Shown here: positions 22,202 to 33,793 of the stretch, in pieces
How the letters are laid out: every line of letters begins with the position of its first letter
How positions within the stretch are numbered: position 1 is the first letter of the stretch
Source: Trachythela sp. YZ-2020
Taxonomy: Eukaryota > Cnidaria > Anthozoa > Malacalcyonacea > Clavulariidae
Reading direction: 5' to 3'
Length of the DNA: 64,000 nt
Assembly: GCA_016169945.1 (NCBI GenBank)
Contig: JADLSH010000375.1
Coordinates: forward strand, 1,639,848 to 1,703,847
The notes under the pieces: model-generated
Told to the model about the DNA's origin: nothing
What the model saw: only the letters and a program-made list of their open reading frames with translations
Database searches by the model: none
Translations under genes and position numbers: made by a program

Positions 22202-22483
22202 TTTTATTTTATTTTATTCAACTTCGCCTCAATAGCAGGGAGTCCACAACAGCGTCAGCCAATTACTGTGGCCCCATTGTTAGTTCCTAAGGGTTAGTAT
22301 TAGAGGGAGGAAACCGGAGTACCCGGGGAAAACCCTCGAAACACAGGAGAGAATCTCAACTTACATGAGTTATTTGAGCACACTGTCGATCTCATGCGAG
22401 TACCAGCAGTGACCTCGACCTGTTGTGAAACAGGCTCAACTCAGTGGTAAGAGGCAGCGCGCTAACCGCTTCCGCCACCCGTG
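22202..22483 (-). mobile_element. Element B copy 1: tRNA-derived-type SINE
   Basis: On the minus strand the element begins GGGTGGCGGAAGCGGTTAGC, resembling a tRNA 5' end with an A-box. A B-box-like GGTCGAGGTCAC follows about 55 bases later. The body includes GGTTTTCCCCGGGTACTCCG and GGTTTCCTCC, motifs recurrent in invertebrate SINEs, and the tail is TAAAA repeats. No ORF. A SINE would be transcribed by Pol III and moved by a LINE; calling it a SINE is inference from layout. Confidence 0.7.
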
Positions 22484-23299
22484 CTACTGAGTATTTTCTG
22501 AGTATTTGCTGAGTATTTGCTGAGTATTTGCTGAGTATTTGCTGAGGTATTTGCTGAGTATTTTCTGAGTGTTTGCTGAGTGTTTGTTGAGTGTTTGCTC
22601 AGTATTTCATGATTTGTCCTATAATTGCGCACATATTATGATTATTTGAGTATTTGCTGAGTATTCGAGTGTTTGTTGAGTGTTTGCTCAGTATTTGAGT
22701 GTTTGACGAGCATTTGAATATTTGCTAACTATTTGAATATTTACTGAGTATTTGAGTATCTTTTCATTATTTAGGTATTTCACAAATAATGAGTATTTAC
22801 TGAGTATTTGACCATCTGTTGCAAGATTGAATTTATGGTGAGTATTTAATTATTTGCAGAATATTTCAGTATTCGTTGAGTATTTGGGCATTCGCTATAT
22901 ATTTCAATATTTGCTGAGTATTTAATACTGATTATTGGAGTATGTCCTCATACTGAGTATTTGACCAACGGTTGACAGATTGAATTTATGGTGAGTATTT
23001 GAGTATTTCAGGTATATTTGTGTAATCGTTGAGTATTTGAGCATTCGCTGTGGTTTTCAATATTTGCTGACTATTTAATACTGAGTATTGTAAATAGCCT
23101 CATACTGAGTATTTGATCATCTGTTGACAGATGGAATTGTTGGTGAGTATTTGCTGGGTATTTCTGTAATCGTTGAGTATTTGAGCATTCGCTATGATTT
23201 TCAATATTTTCTGAGTGCTTAATACTAACTTAGCATTGGAGACTTTGCTGAGTATTCGCTGAGTATTTTCTGGGTATTTGCTGAGGTATTTGCTGAGTG

Positions 23300-23581
23300 T
23301 TTTATTTTATTTTATTCAACTTCGCCTCAATAGCAGGGAGTCCACAACAGCGTCAGCCAATTACTGTGGTCCCATTGTTAGTTCCTAAGGGTTAGTATTA
23401 GAGGGAGGAAACCGGAGTACCCGGGGAAAACCCTCGAAACACAGGAGAGAATCTCAACTTACATGAGTTATTTGAGCACACTGTCGATCTCATGCGAGTA
23501 CCAGCAGTGACCTCGACCTGTTGTGAAACAGGCTCAACTCAGTGGTAAGAGGCAGCGCGCTAACCGCTTCCGCCACCCGTG
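23300..23581 (-). mobile_element. Element B copy 2
   Basis: Same element and orientation as at 22202, with one visible base difference (GTGGTCCC against GTGGCCCC near 23369). It arose by the 1098-bp tandem duplication and not by a new insertion. Confidence 0.75.
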
Positions 23582-26411
23582 CTTCTGAGTATTTGCTGAG
23601 TATTTGCTGAGTATTTGCTGAGTATTTGCTGAGGTATTTGCTGAGTATTTTCTGAGTGTTTGCTGAGTGTTTGTTGAGTGTTTGCTCAGTATTTCATGAT
23701 TTGTCCTATAATTGCGCACATATTATGATTATTTGAGTATTTGCTGAGTATTCGAGTGTTTGTTGAGTGTTTGCTCAGTATTTCAGTGTTTGACGAGCAT
23801 TTGAATATTTGCTAACTATTTGAATATTTACTGAGTATTTGAGTATCTTTTCATTATTTAGGTATTTCACAAATAATGAGTATTTACTGAGTATTTGACC
23901 ATCTGTTGCAAGATTGAATTTATGGTGAGTATTTAATTATTTGCAGAATATTTCAGTATTCGTTGAGTATTTGGGCATTCGCTATATATTTCAATATTTG
24001 CTGAGTATTTAATACTGATTATTGGAGTATGTCCTCATACTGAGTATTTGACCAACGGTTGACAGATTGAATTTATGGTGAGTATTTAATTATTTGCAGA
24101 ATATTTCAGTATTCGTTGAGTATTTGGGCATTCGCTATATATTTCAATATTTGCTGAGTATTTAATACTGAGTATTGGAGAATTTCCTCACATTGAGTAT
24201 TTGATCATCTGTTGACAGATTGAATTTTTCGTGAGTATTTTAGTATTTGCTGAGTATTTGCCGAGTCTTTACTTAGTATTTGCTGAGTATTTGCTGAATA
24301 TTTGCTCAGTATTTGCTGAGGTATTTGCTGAGTATTTGCTCAGTGTTTGCTGAGTGTTTCTTGAGTGTTTGCTCAGTAATTCAAGATTTGTTCTGTAATT
24401 GCGCATATATTATTTGAGTATTTGCTGAGTATTCGAGTGTTTGTTGAGTGTTTGCTCAGTATTTCAGTGTTTGACGAGCATTTGAATATTTGCTAACTAT
24501 TTGAATATTTACTGAGTATTTGAGTATCTTTTCATTATTTAGGTATTTCACAAATAATGAGTATTTACTGAGTATTTGACCATCTGTTGCAAGATTGAAT
24601 TTATGGTGAGTATTTATTATTTGCAGAATATTTCAGTATTCGTTGAGTATTTGGGCATTCGCTATATATTTCAATATTTGCTGAGTATTTAATACTGATT
24701 ATTGGAGTATGTCCTCATACTGAGTATTTGACCAACGGTTGACAGATTGAATTTATGGTGAGTATTTAATTATTTGCAGAATATTTCAGTATTCGTTGAG
24801 TATTTGGGCATTCGCTATATATTTCAATATTTGCTGAGTATTTAATACTGAGTATTGGAGAATTTCCTCACATTGAGTATTTGATCATCTGTTGACAGAT
24901 TGAATTTTTCGTGAGTATTTTAGTATTTGCTGAGTATTTGCCGAGTCTTTACTTAGTATTTGCTGAATATTTGCTGAATATTTGCTCAGTATTTGCTGAG
25001 GTATTTGCTGAGTATTTGCTCAGTGTTTGCTGAGTGTTTCTTGAGTGTTTGCTCAGTAATTCAAGATTTGTTCTGTAATTGCGCATATATTATTTGAGTA
25101 CTTGCTGAGTATTCGAGTGTTTGTTGAGTGTTTGCTCAGTATTTGAGTGTTTGACGAGCATTTGAATATTTGCTAACTATTTGAATATTTATTGAGTATT
25201 TGAGTATCTTTTCATTATTTAGGTATTTCACAAAGTAATGAGTATTTACAGAGTATTTGACCATCTGTTGCAAGACTGAATTTATGGTGAGTGTTTGATT
25301 ATTTGCAGAGTATTTATGTATTCGTTGAGTATTTGAGCATTCGCTATGTATTTAAATATTTGCTGAGTATTTAATACTGAGTATTGGAGTATGTCCTCAT
25401 ACTGAGTATTTGACCAACGGTTGACAGATTGAATTTATGGTGAGTATTTAATTATTTGCAGAATATTTCAGTATTCGTTGAGTATTTGGGCATTCGCTAT
25501 ATATTTCAATATTTGCTGAGTATTTAATACTGAGTATTGGAGAATTTCCTCACATTGAGTATTTGATCATCTGTTGACAGATTGAATTTTTCGTGAGTAT
25601 TTTAGTATTTGCTGAGTATTTGCCGAGTCTTTACTTAGTATTTGCTGAGTATTTGCTGAATATTTGCTCAGTATTTGCTGAGGTATTTGCTGAGTATTTG
25701 CTCAGTGTTTGCTGAGTGTTTCTTGAGTGTTTGCTCAGTAATTCAAGATTTGTTCTGTAATTGCGCATATATTATTTGAGTACTTGCTGAGTATTCGAGT
25801 GTTTGTTGAGTGTTTGCTCAGTATTTGAGTGTTTGACGAGCATTTGAATATTTGCTAACTATTTGAATATTTATTGAGTATTTGAGTATCTTTTCATTAT
25901 TTAGGTATTTCACAAAGTAATGAGTATTTACAGAGTATTTGACCATCTGTTGCAAGACTGAATTTATGGTGAGTATTTGATTATTTGCAGAGTATTTATG
26001 TATTCGTTGAGTATTTGAGCATTCGCTATGTATTTAAATATTTGCTGAGTATTTAATACTGAGTATTGGAGTATTTCCTCATACTGAGTATTTGACCATC
26101 AGTTGACAGATTGAATCTACGGTGAGTATTTGATTATTTGCAGAGTATTTCAGTATTCGTTGAGTATTTGAGCATTTGCTATGTATTTCAATATTTGCTG
26201 AGTATTTAATACTGAGTATTGGAGTTTTCCTCACACTGAATATTTGATCATCTGTTGACAGATTGAATTTTTGGAGAGTATTTTAGTACTTGCTGAGTAT
26301 TTGCTGAGTATTTGCTGAATATTTGCCCAGTATTTGCTGAGGTATATGCCGAGTATTTGCAGAGTTTTTGCTGAGTGTTTTGTTGAGTGTTTGCTCAGTA
26401 ATTCAAGATTT

Positions 26412-26982
26412 CATTTTTTTAAATTTTTAAATTTAATTTTAATTTAACAGCTCTATTTGGCACACAAATAACTACTCATTATTGTACATAACTAACACAG
26501 ACTAATATAGAAATATAACACTATGTAAGGTGCCAAAAGTGGCGAAGCACAAACGAGACCAGGTCCCATGCATGGTGCTCACCATTAGACATGACAGTAC
26601 AAACAGAACAACAGAAATATAGAATAGAAAAAAGAAGAGAGAATGGAAAGCAAGAAGAACAGTAAATTAAAAGAGAGAAGAGCTAGAAAAACTGACATGG
26701 AAGTATTAGTCAGTCGTGATAAGTGTGTGAGAGCTAGGTAGGTCAGGAGTGTAGGAAGTTGCAGTAAGGTGGATGTAAGCCTTGTGTAGGTATGTTTTAA
26801 AGGAGGAGAGAGTGTCGTAGCAGTTGGAAGGAGCAGATTTACATACATAGTTCCACAGATTTACAATTCTAACAAAGTAGGAGTTTTGGAATGTGGTAGT
26901 CTTGCAAACTTGTGTTCTTAAAAGACGAGAGGTACCCGCACGTGTCCTGCTTGCCGTAATTTCAACATACTGTGCCACGTCT
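26412..26982 (-). mobile_element. Element A copy 1: 3' end of a LINE
   Basis: The minus-strand frame 26706-26978 encodes a 90-residue C-terminal ORF2 tail with ASRTRAGTSRLL, TTTFQNSYFVRIVNLWNYVC and LSSFKTYLHKAYI. This R-T-x-x-F-Q-x-S-Y/F-x-x-R-I-x-x-L-W-N pattern is the conserved end of many CR1/L2-like LINE proteins. The 3' untranslated part follows and ends at the left in AAATTTTAAA-rich sequence. It is a different LINE family from that at 16689-19805. At both ends it joins satellite bases without a visible target duplication. Confidence 0.8.
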
Positions 26983-27191
26983 AGTATTTCCTCACGCTGA
27001 GTATTTGATCATCTGTTGACAGATGGAATTGTTGGTGAGTATTTGCTGGGTATTTCTGTAATCGTTGAGTATTTGAGCATTCGCTATGATTTTCAATATT
27101 TTCTGAGTGCTTAATACTAACTTAGCATTGGAGACTTTGCTGAGTATTCGCTGAGTATTTTCTGGGTATTTGCTGAGGTATTTGCTGAGTG

Positions 27192-27473
27192 TTTTATTTT
27201 ATTTTATTCAACTTCGCCTCAATAGCAGGGAGTCCACAACAGCGTCAGCCAATTACTGTGGCCCCATTGTTAGTTCCTAAGGGTTAGTATTAGAGGGAGG
27301 AAACCGGAGTACCCGGGGAAAACCCTCGAAACACAGGAGAGAATCTCAACTTACATGAGTTATTTGAGCACACTGTCGATCTCATGCGAGTACCAGCAGT
27401 GACCTCGACCTGTTGTGAAACAGGCTCAACTCAGTGGTAAGAGGCAGCGCGCTAACCGCTTCCGCCACCCGTG
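27192..27473 (-). mobile_element. Element B copy 3
   Basis: Full-length copy in the same orientation, 210 bases to the right of A copy 1. The intervening satellite is a stretch with GGAATTGTTGGTGAG and TACTAACTTAGC that also precedes copies 1, 2, 4 and 5, so B sits at the same satellite phase each time. Confidence 0.75.
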
Positions 27474-30303
27474 TTCTGAGTATTTGCTGAGTATTTGCTG
27501 AGTATTTGCTGAGTATTTGCTGAGGTATTTGCTGAGTATTTTCTGAGTGTTTGCTGAGTGTTTGTTGAGTGTTTGCTCAGTATTTCATGATTTGTCCTAT
27601 AATTGCGCACATATTATGATTATTTGAGTATTTGCTGAGTATTCGAGTGTTTGTTGAGTGTTTGCTCAGTATTTCAGTGTTTGACGAGCATTTGAATATT
27701 TGCTAACTATTTGAATATTTACTGAGTATTTGAGTATCTTTTCATTATTTAGGTATTTCACAAATAATGAGTATTTACTGAGTATTTGACCATCTGTTGC
27801 AAGATTGAATTTATGGTGAGTATTTAATTATTTGCAGAATATTTCAGTATTCGTTGAGTATTTGGGCATTCGCTATATATTTCAATATTTGCTGAGTATT
27901 TAATACTGATTATTGGAGTATGTCCTCATACTGAGTATTTGACCAACGGTTGACAGATTGAATTTATGGTGAGTATTTAATTATTTGCAGAATATTTCAG
28001 TATTCGTTGAGTATTTGGGCATTCGCTATATATTTCAATATTTGCTGAGTATTTAATACTGAGTATTGGAGAATTTCCTCACATTGAGTATTTGATCATC
28101 TGTTGACAGATTGAATTTTTCGTGAGTATTTTAGTATTTGCTGAGTATTTGCCGAGTCTTTACTTAGTATTTGCTGAGTATTTGCTGAATATTTGCTCAG
28201 TATTTGCTGAGGTATTTGCTGAGTATTTGCTCAGTGTTTGCTGAGTGTTTCTTGAGTGTTTGCTCAGTAATTCAAGATTTGTTCTGTAATTGCGCATATA
28301 TTATTTGAGTATTTGCTGAGTATTCGAGTGTTTGTTGAGTGTTTGCTCAGTATTTCAGTGTTTGACGAGCATTTGAATATTTGCTAACTATTTGAATATT
28401 TACTGAGTATTTGAGTATCTTTTCATTATTTAGGTATTTCACAAATAATGAGTATTTACTGAGTATTTGACCATCTGTTGCAAGATTGAATTTATGGTGA
28501 GTATTTAATTATTTGCAGAATATTTCAGTATTCGTTGAGTATTTGGGCATTCGCTATATATTTCAATATTTGCTGAGTATTTAATACTGATTATTGGAGT
28601 ATGTCCTCATACTGAGTATTTGACCAACGGTTGACAGATTGAATTTATGGTGAGTATTTAATTATTTGCAGAATATTTCAGTATTCGTTGAGTATTTGGG
28701 CATTCGCTATATATTTCAATATTTGCTGAGTATTTAATACTGAGTATTGGAGAATTTCCTCACATTGAGTATTTGATCATCTGTTGACAGATTGAATTTT
28801 TCGTGAGTATTTTAGTATTTGCTGAGTATTTGCCGAGTCTTTACTTAGTATTTGCTGAGTATTTGCTGAATATTTGCTCAGTATATTTCTGAGGTATTTG
28901 CTGAGTATTTGCTCAGTGTTTGCTGAGTGTTTGTTGAGTGTTTGCTCAGTAATTCAAGATTTGTTCTGTAATTGCGCATATATTATTTGAGTATTTGCTG
29001 AGTATTCGAGTGTTTGTTGAGTGTTTGCTCAGTATTTGAGTGTTTGACGAGCATTTGAATATTTGCTAACTATTTGAATATTTATTGAGTATTTGAGTAT
29101 CTTTTCATTATTTAGGTATTTCACAAAGTAATGAGTATTTACAGAGTATTTGACCATCTGTTGCAAGATTGAATTTATGGTGAGTATTTGATTATTTGCA
29201 GAGTATTTATGTATTCGTTGAGTATTTGAGCATTCGCTATGTATTTAAATATTTGCTGAGTATTTAATACTGAGTATTGGAGTATGTCCTCATACTGAGT
29301 ATTTGACCAACGGTTGACAGATTGAATTTATGGTGAGTATTTAATTATTTGCAGAATATTTCAGTATTCGTTGAGTATTTGGGCATTCGCTATATATTTC
29401 AATATTTGCTGAGTATTTAATACTGAGTATTGGAGAATTTCCTCACATTGAGTATTTGATCATCTGTTGACAGATTGAATTTTTCGTGAGTATTTTAGTA
29501 TTTGCTGAGTATTTGCCGAGTCTTTACTTAGTATTTGCTGAGTATTTGCTGAATATTTGCTCAGTATTTGCTGAGGTATTTGCTGAGTATTTGCTCAGTG
29601 TTTGCTGAGTGTTTCTTGAGTGTTTGCTCAGTAATTCAAGATTTGTTCTGTAATTGCGCATATATTATTTGAGTATTTGCTGAGTATTCGAGTGTTTGTT
29701 GAGTGTTTGCTCAGTATTTGAGTGTTTGACGAGCATTTGAATATTTGCTAACTATTTGAATATTTATTGAGTATTTGAGTATCTTTTCATTATTTAGGTA
29801 TTTCACAAAGTAATGAGTATTTACTGAGTATTTGACCATCTGTTGCAAGATTGAATTTATGGTGAGTATTTGATTATTTGCAGAGTATTTATGTATTCGT
29901 TGAGTATTTGAGCATTCGCTATGTATTTAAATATTTGCTGAGTATTTAATACTGAGTATTGGAGTATTTCCTCATACTGAGTATTTGACCATCAGTTGAC
30001 AGATTGAATCTACGGTGAGTATTTGATTATTTGCAGAGTATTTCAGTATTCGTTGAGTATTTGAGCATTTGCTATGTATTTCAATATTTGCTGAGTATTT
30101 AATACTGAGTATTGGAGTTTTCCTCATACTGAGTATTTGATCATCTGTTGACAGATTGAATTTTAGCTGAGAATTTTAGTATTTGCCGAGTCTTTGCTGA
30201 GTATTTGCTGAATATTTGCTCAGTATTTGCTAAGGTATTTGCTGACTATTTGCAGAGTGTTTGCAGAGTGTTTGTAGAGTGTTTGCTCAGTAATTCAAGA
30301 TTT

Positions 30304-30387
30304 CATTTTTAAAATTTTAAAATTTAATTTTAATTTAACCTCATTATTGTACATAACTAACACAGACTAATATAGAAATATAACACT
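30304..30387 (-). mobile_element. Element A remnant, internally deleted
   Basis: Only 84 bases remain: the AAATTTTAAA-rich 3' end and a piece with TCATTATTGTACATAACTAA to AATATAACACT. The coding tail and right junction are gone, and irregular satellite follows directly. Its place (3892 bases after A copy 1) is that of the solo A in the neighbouring macro-units. Confidence 0.75.
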
Positions 30388-32776
30388 TGAGTATTTGCTG
30401 AGTATTCGGGTGTTTGTTGAGTGTTTGCTCAGTATTTGTGTTTGACTGCATTTGAATATTTTCGACTATTTGAATATTTACTGGTATTGAGTTATTTGAG
30501 CATTTACTGAGTATTTAATGTATTTGACCATCTGTTGCAAGATTGAATTTATGGTGAGTATTTTATTATTTGTAGAGTATTTCAGTATTCGTTGAGCATT
30601 TGAGCATTCGCTATGTATTTAATATTTGCTGAGTGTTTACTACTGAGTATTGGAGTATTTCCTCAGACTGAGTATTTGATCATCTGTTGACAGATTTAAT
30701 TTTTGGTGAGTATTTTAGTATTTGCTGAGTATTTGAGTCTTTACTGAGTATTTGCTGAGTATTTCCTGAGTATTTGCTGAATATTTGCTCAGTATTTGCT
30801 GAGGTATTTGCTGAGTGTTTGCTGAGTGTTTGTTGAGTGTTTGTTGAGTGTTTGCTCAGTAATTCAAGATTTGTTCTGTAATTGCGCATATATTATGATT
30901 ATTTGAGTATTTGCTGAGTATTCGAGTGTTTGTTCAGTGTTTGCTCAGTATTTGAGTGTTTGACGAGCATTTGAATATTTTCTAACTATTTGAATATTTA
31001 CTGAGTATTTGAGTATCTTTTCATTATTTAGGTATTTCACAAAGTAATGAGTATTTACTGAGTATTTGACCATCTGTTGCAAGATTGAATTTATGGTGAG
31101 TATTTGATTATTTGCAGAGTATTTCAGTATTCGTTGAGTATTTGAGCATTCGCTATGTATTTCAATATCTGCTGAGTATTTAATGCTGAGTATTGGAGTA
31201 TTTCCTCATATTGAGTATTTGGCCATCGGTTGACAGATTGAATTTATGGTGAGTATTTGATTATTTGCAGAGTATTTCAGTATTCGTTGAGTATTTGAGC
31301 ATTCGCTATGTATTTCAATATTTGCTGAGTATTTAATACTGAGTATTGGAGTATTTCCTCACACTGAGTATTTGATCATCTGTTGACAGATTGAATTTTT
31401 GGTGAGTATTTTAGTATTTGCTGAGTATTTGCCGAGTCTTTACTGAGTATTTGCTGAGTATTTCCTGAGTATTTGCTGAATATTTGCTCAGTATTTGCTG
31501 AGGTATTTGCTGAGTATTTGCTGAGTGTTTGTTGAGTGTTTGCTCAGTAATTCAAGATTTGTTCTGTAATTGCGCATATATTATGATTATTTGAGTATTT
31601 GCTGAGTATTCGAGTGTTTGTTCAGTGTTTGCTCAGTATTTGAGTGTTTGACGAGCATTTGAATATTTTCTAACTATTTGAATATTTACTGAGTATTTGA
31701 GTATCTTTTCATTATTTAGGTATTTCACAAAGTAATGAGTATTTACTGAGTATTTGACCATCTGTTGCAAGATTGAATTTATGGTGAGTATTTGATTATT
31801 TGCAGAGTATTTCAGTATTCGTTGAGTATTTGAGCATTCGCTATGTATTTCAATATTTGCTGAGTATTTAATACTGAGTATTGGAGTATTTCCTCACACT
31901 GAGTATTTGATCATCTGTTGACAGATTGAATTTTTCGTGAGTATTTTAGTATTTGCTGAGCGAGTCTTTACTGAGTATTTGCTGAGTATTTGCTGAGTAT
32001 TTGCTGAATATTTGCTCAGTATTTGCTGAGGTATTTGCTGAGTATTTGCTGAGTGTTTGCTGAGTGTTTGTTGAGTGTTTGTTGAGTGTTTGCTCAGTAA
32101 TTCAAGATTTGTTCTGTAATTGCGCATATATTATGATTATTTGAGTATTTGCTGAGTATTCGAGTGTTTCTTCAGTGTTTGCTCAGTATTTGAGTGTTTG
32201 ACGAGCATTTGAATATTTTCTAACTATTTGAATATTTACTGAGTATTTGAGTATCTTTTCATTATTTAGGTATTTCACAAAGTAATGAGTATTTACTGAG
32301 TATTTGACCATCTGTTGCAAGATTGAATTTATGGTGAGTATTTGATTATTTGCAGAGTATTTATGTATTCGTTGAGTATTTGAGCATTCGCTATGTATTT
32401 AAATATTTGCTGAGTATTTAATACTGAGTATTGGAGTATTTCGTCATATTGAGTATTTGGCCATCGGTTGACAGATTGTATTGATGGTGAGTATTTGATT
32501 ATTTGCAGAGTATTTCAGTATTCGTTGAGTATTTGAGCATTCGCTATGTATTTCAATATTTGCTGAGTATTTAATACTGAGTATTGGAGTTTTCCTCACA
32601 CTGAATATTTGATCATCTGTGGACAGATTGAATTTTTGGAGAGTATTTTAGTACTTGCTGAGTATTTGCTGAGTATTTGCTGAATATTTGCCCAGTATTT
32701 GCTGAGGTATATGCCGAGTATTTGCAGAGTTTTTGCTGAGTGTTTTGTTGAGTGTTTGCTCAGTAATTCAAGATTT

Positions 32777-33344
32777 CATTTTTTTAAATTTTTAAATTTA
32801 ATTTTAATTTAACAGCTCTATTTGGCACACAAATAACTACTCATTATTGTACATAACTAACACAGACTAATATAGAAATATAACACTATGTAAGGTGCCA
32901 AAAGTGGCGAAGCACAAACGAGACCAGGTCCCATGCATGGTGCTCACCATTAGACATGACAGTACAAACAGAACAACAGAAATATAGAATAGAAAAAAGA
33001 AGAGAGAATGGAAAGCAAGAAGAACAGTAAATTAAAAGAGAGAAGAGCTAGAAAAACTGACATGGAAGTATTAGTCAGTCTTGATAAGTGTGTGAGAGCT
33101 ATGTAGGTCAGGAGTGTAAGTTGCAGTAAGGTGGATGTAAGCCTTGTGTAGGTATGTTTTAAAGGAGGAGAGAGTGTCGTAGCAGTTGGAAGGAGCAGAT
33201 TTACATACATAGTTCCACAGATTTACAATTCTAACAAAGTAGGAGTTTTGGAATGTGGTAGTCTTGCAAACTTGTGTTCTTAAAAGACGAGAGGTACCCG
33301 CACGTGTCCTGCTTGCCGTAATTTCAACATACTGTGCCACGTCT
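32777..33344 (-). mobile_element. Element A copy 2
   Basis: Same as copy 1 but with a 3-base loss near 33116-33120 and a few substitutions (for example GCTATGTAGG near 33099), giving an 89-residue frame at 33071-33340. It is the most diverged full-length copy. Confidence 0.8.
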
Positions 33345-33553
33345 AGTATTTCCTCACGCTGAGTATTTGATCATCTGTTGACAGATGGAATTGTTGGTGA
33401 GTATTTGCTGGGTATTTCTGTAATCGTTGAGTATTTGAGCATTCGCTATGATTTTCAATATTTTCTGAGTGCTTAATACTAACTTAGCATTGGAGACTTT
33501 GCTGAGTATTCGCTGAGTATTTTCTGGGTATTTGCTGAGGTATTTGCTGAGTG

Positions 33554-33793
33554 TTTTATTTTATTTTATTCAACTTCGCCTCAATAGCAGGGAGTCCACA
33601 ACAGCGTCAGCCAATTACTGTGGCCCCATTGTTAGTTCCTAAGGGTTAGTATTAGAGGGAGGAAACCCTCGAAGCACAGGAGAGAATCTCAACTTACATG
33701 AGTTATTTGAGCACACTGCCGATCTCATGCGAGTACCAACAGTGACCTCGACCTGTTGTGAAACAGGCTCAACTCAGTGGTCCGCCACCCGTG
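33554..33793 (-). mobile_element. Element B copy 4, deleted
   Basis: Two internal losses mark it: about 17 bases between GAGGAAACC and CTCGAAGC (near 33668), and about 25 bases between CTCAGTGG and TCCGCCACC (near 33781), which removes the A-box-like part of the tRNA head. Confidence 0.75.

Larger units (their letters stand above)
21904..24085. repeat. Tandem duplication of about 1.1 kb including element B
   Basis: The unusual stretch TTGTAAATAGCCTC near 21990 recurs at 23088, and element B starts at 22202 and 23300, an offset of 1098. The copies differ by small indels in the 11-mer run after B. Element B was therefore copied with its satellite flanks. Confidence 0.8.

Noticed and set aside
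22202..22483. Functional tRNA gene in element B
   Set aside because: The head is only tRNA-like; the B-box match is approximate and the sequence continues as a SINE body with a TAAAA tail.
26585..26848. 87-codon hydrophobic ORF repeated in every element A copy
   Set aside because: It is an alternative frame over the LINE tail and its 3' untranslated part; the other frame carries the conserved ORF2 end.
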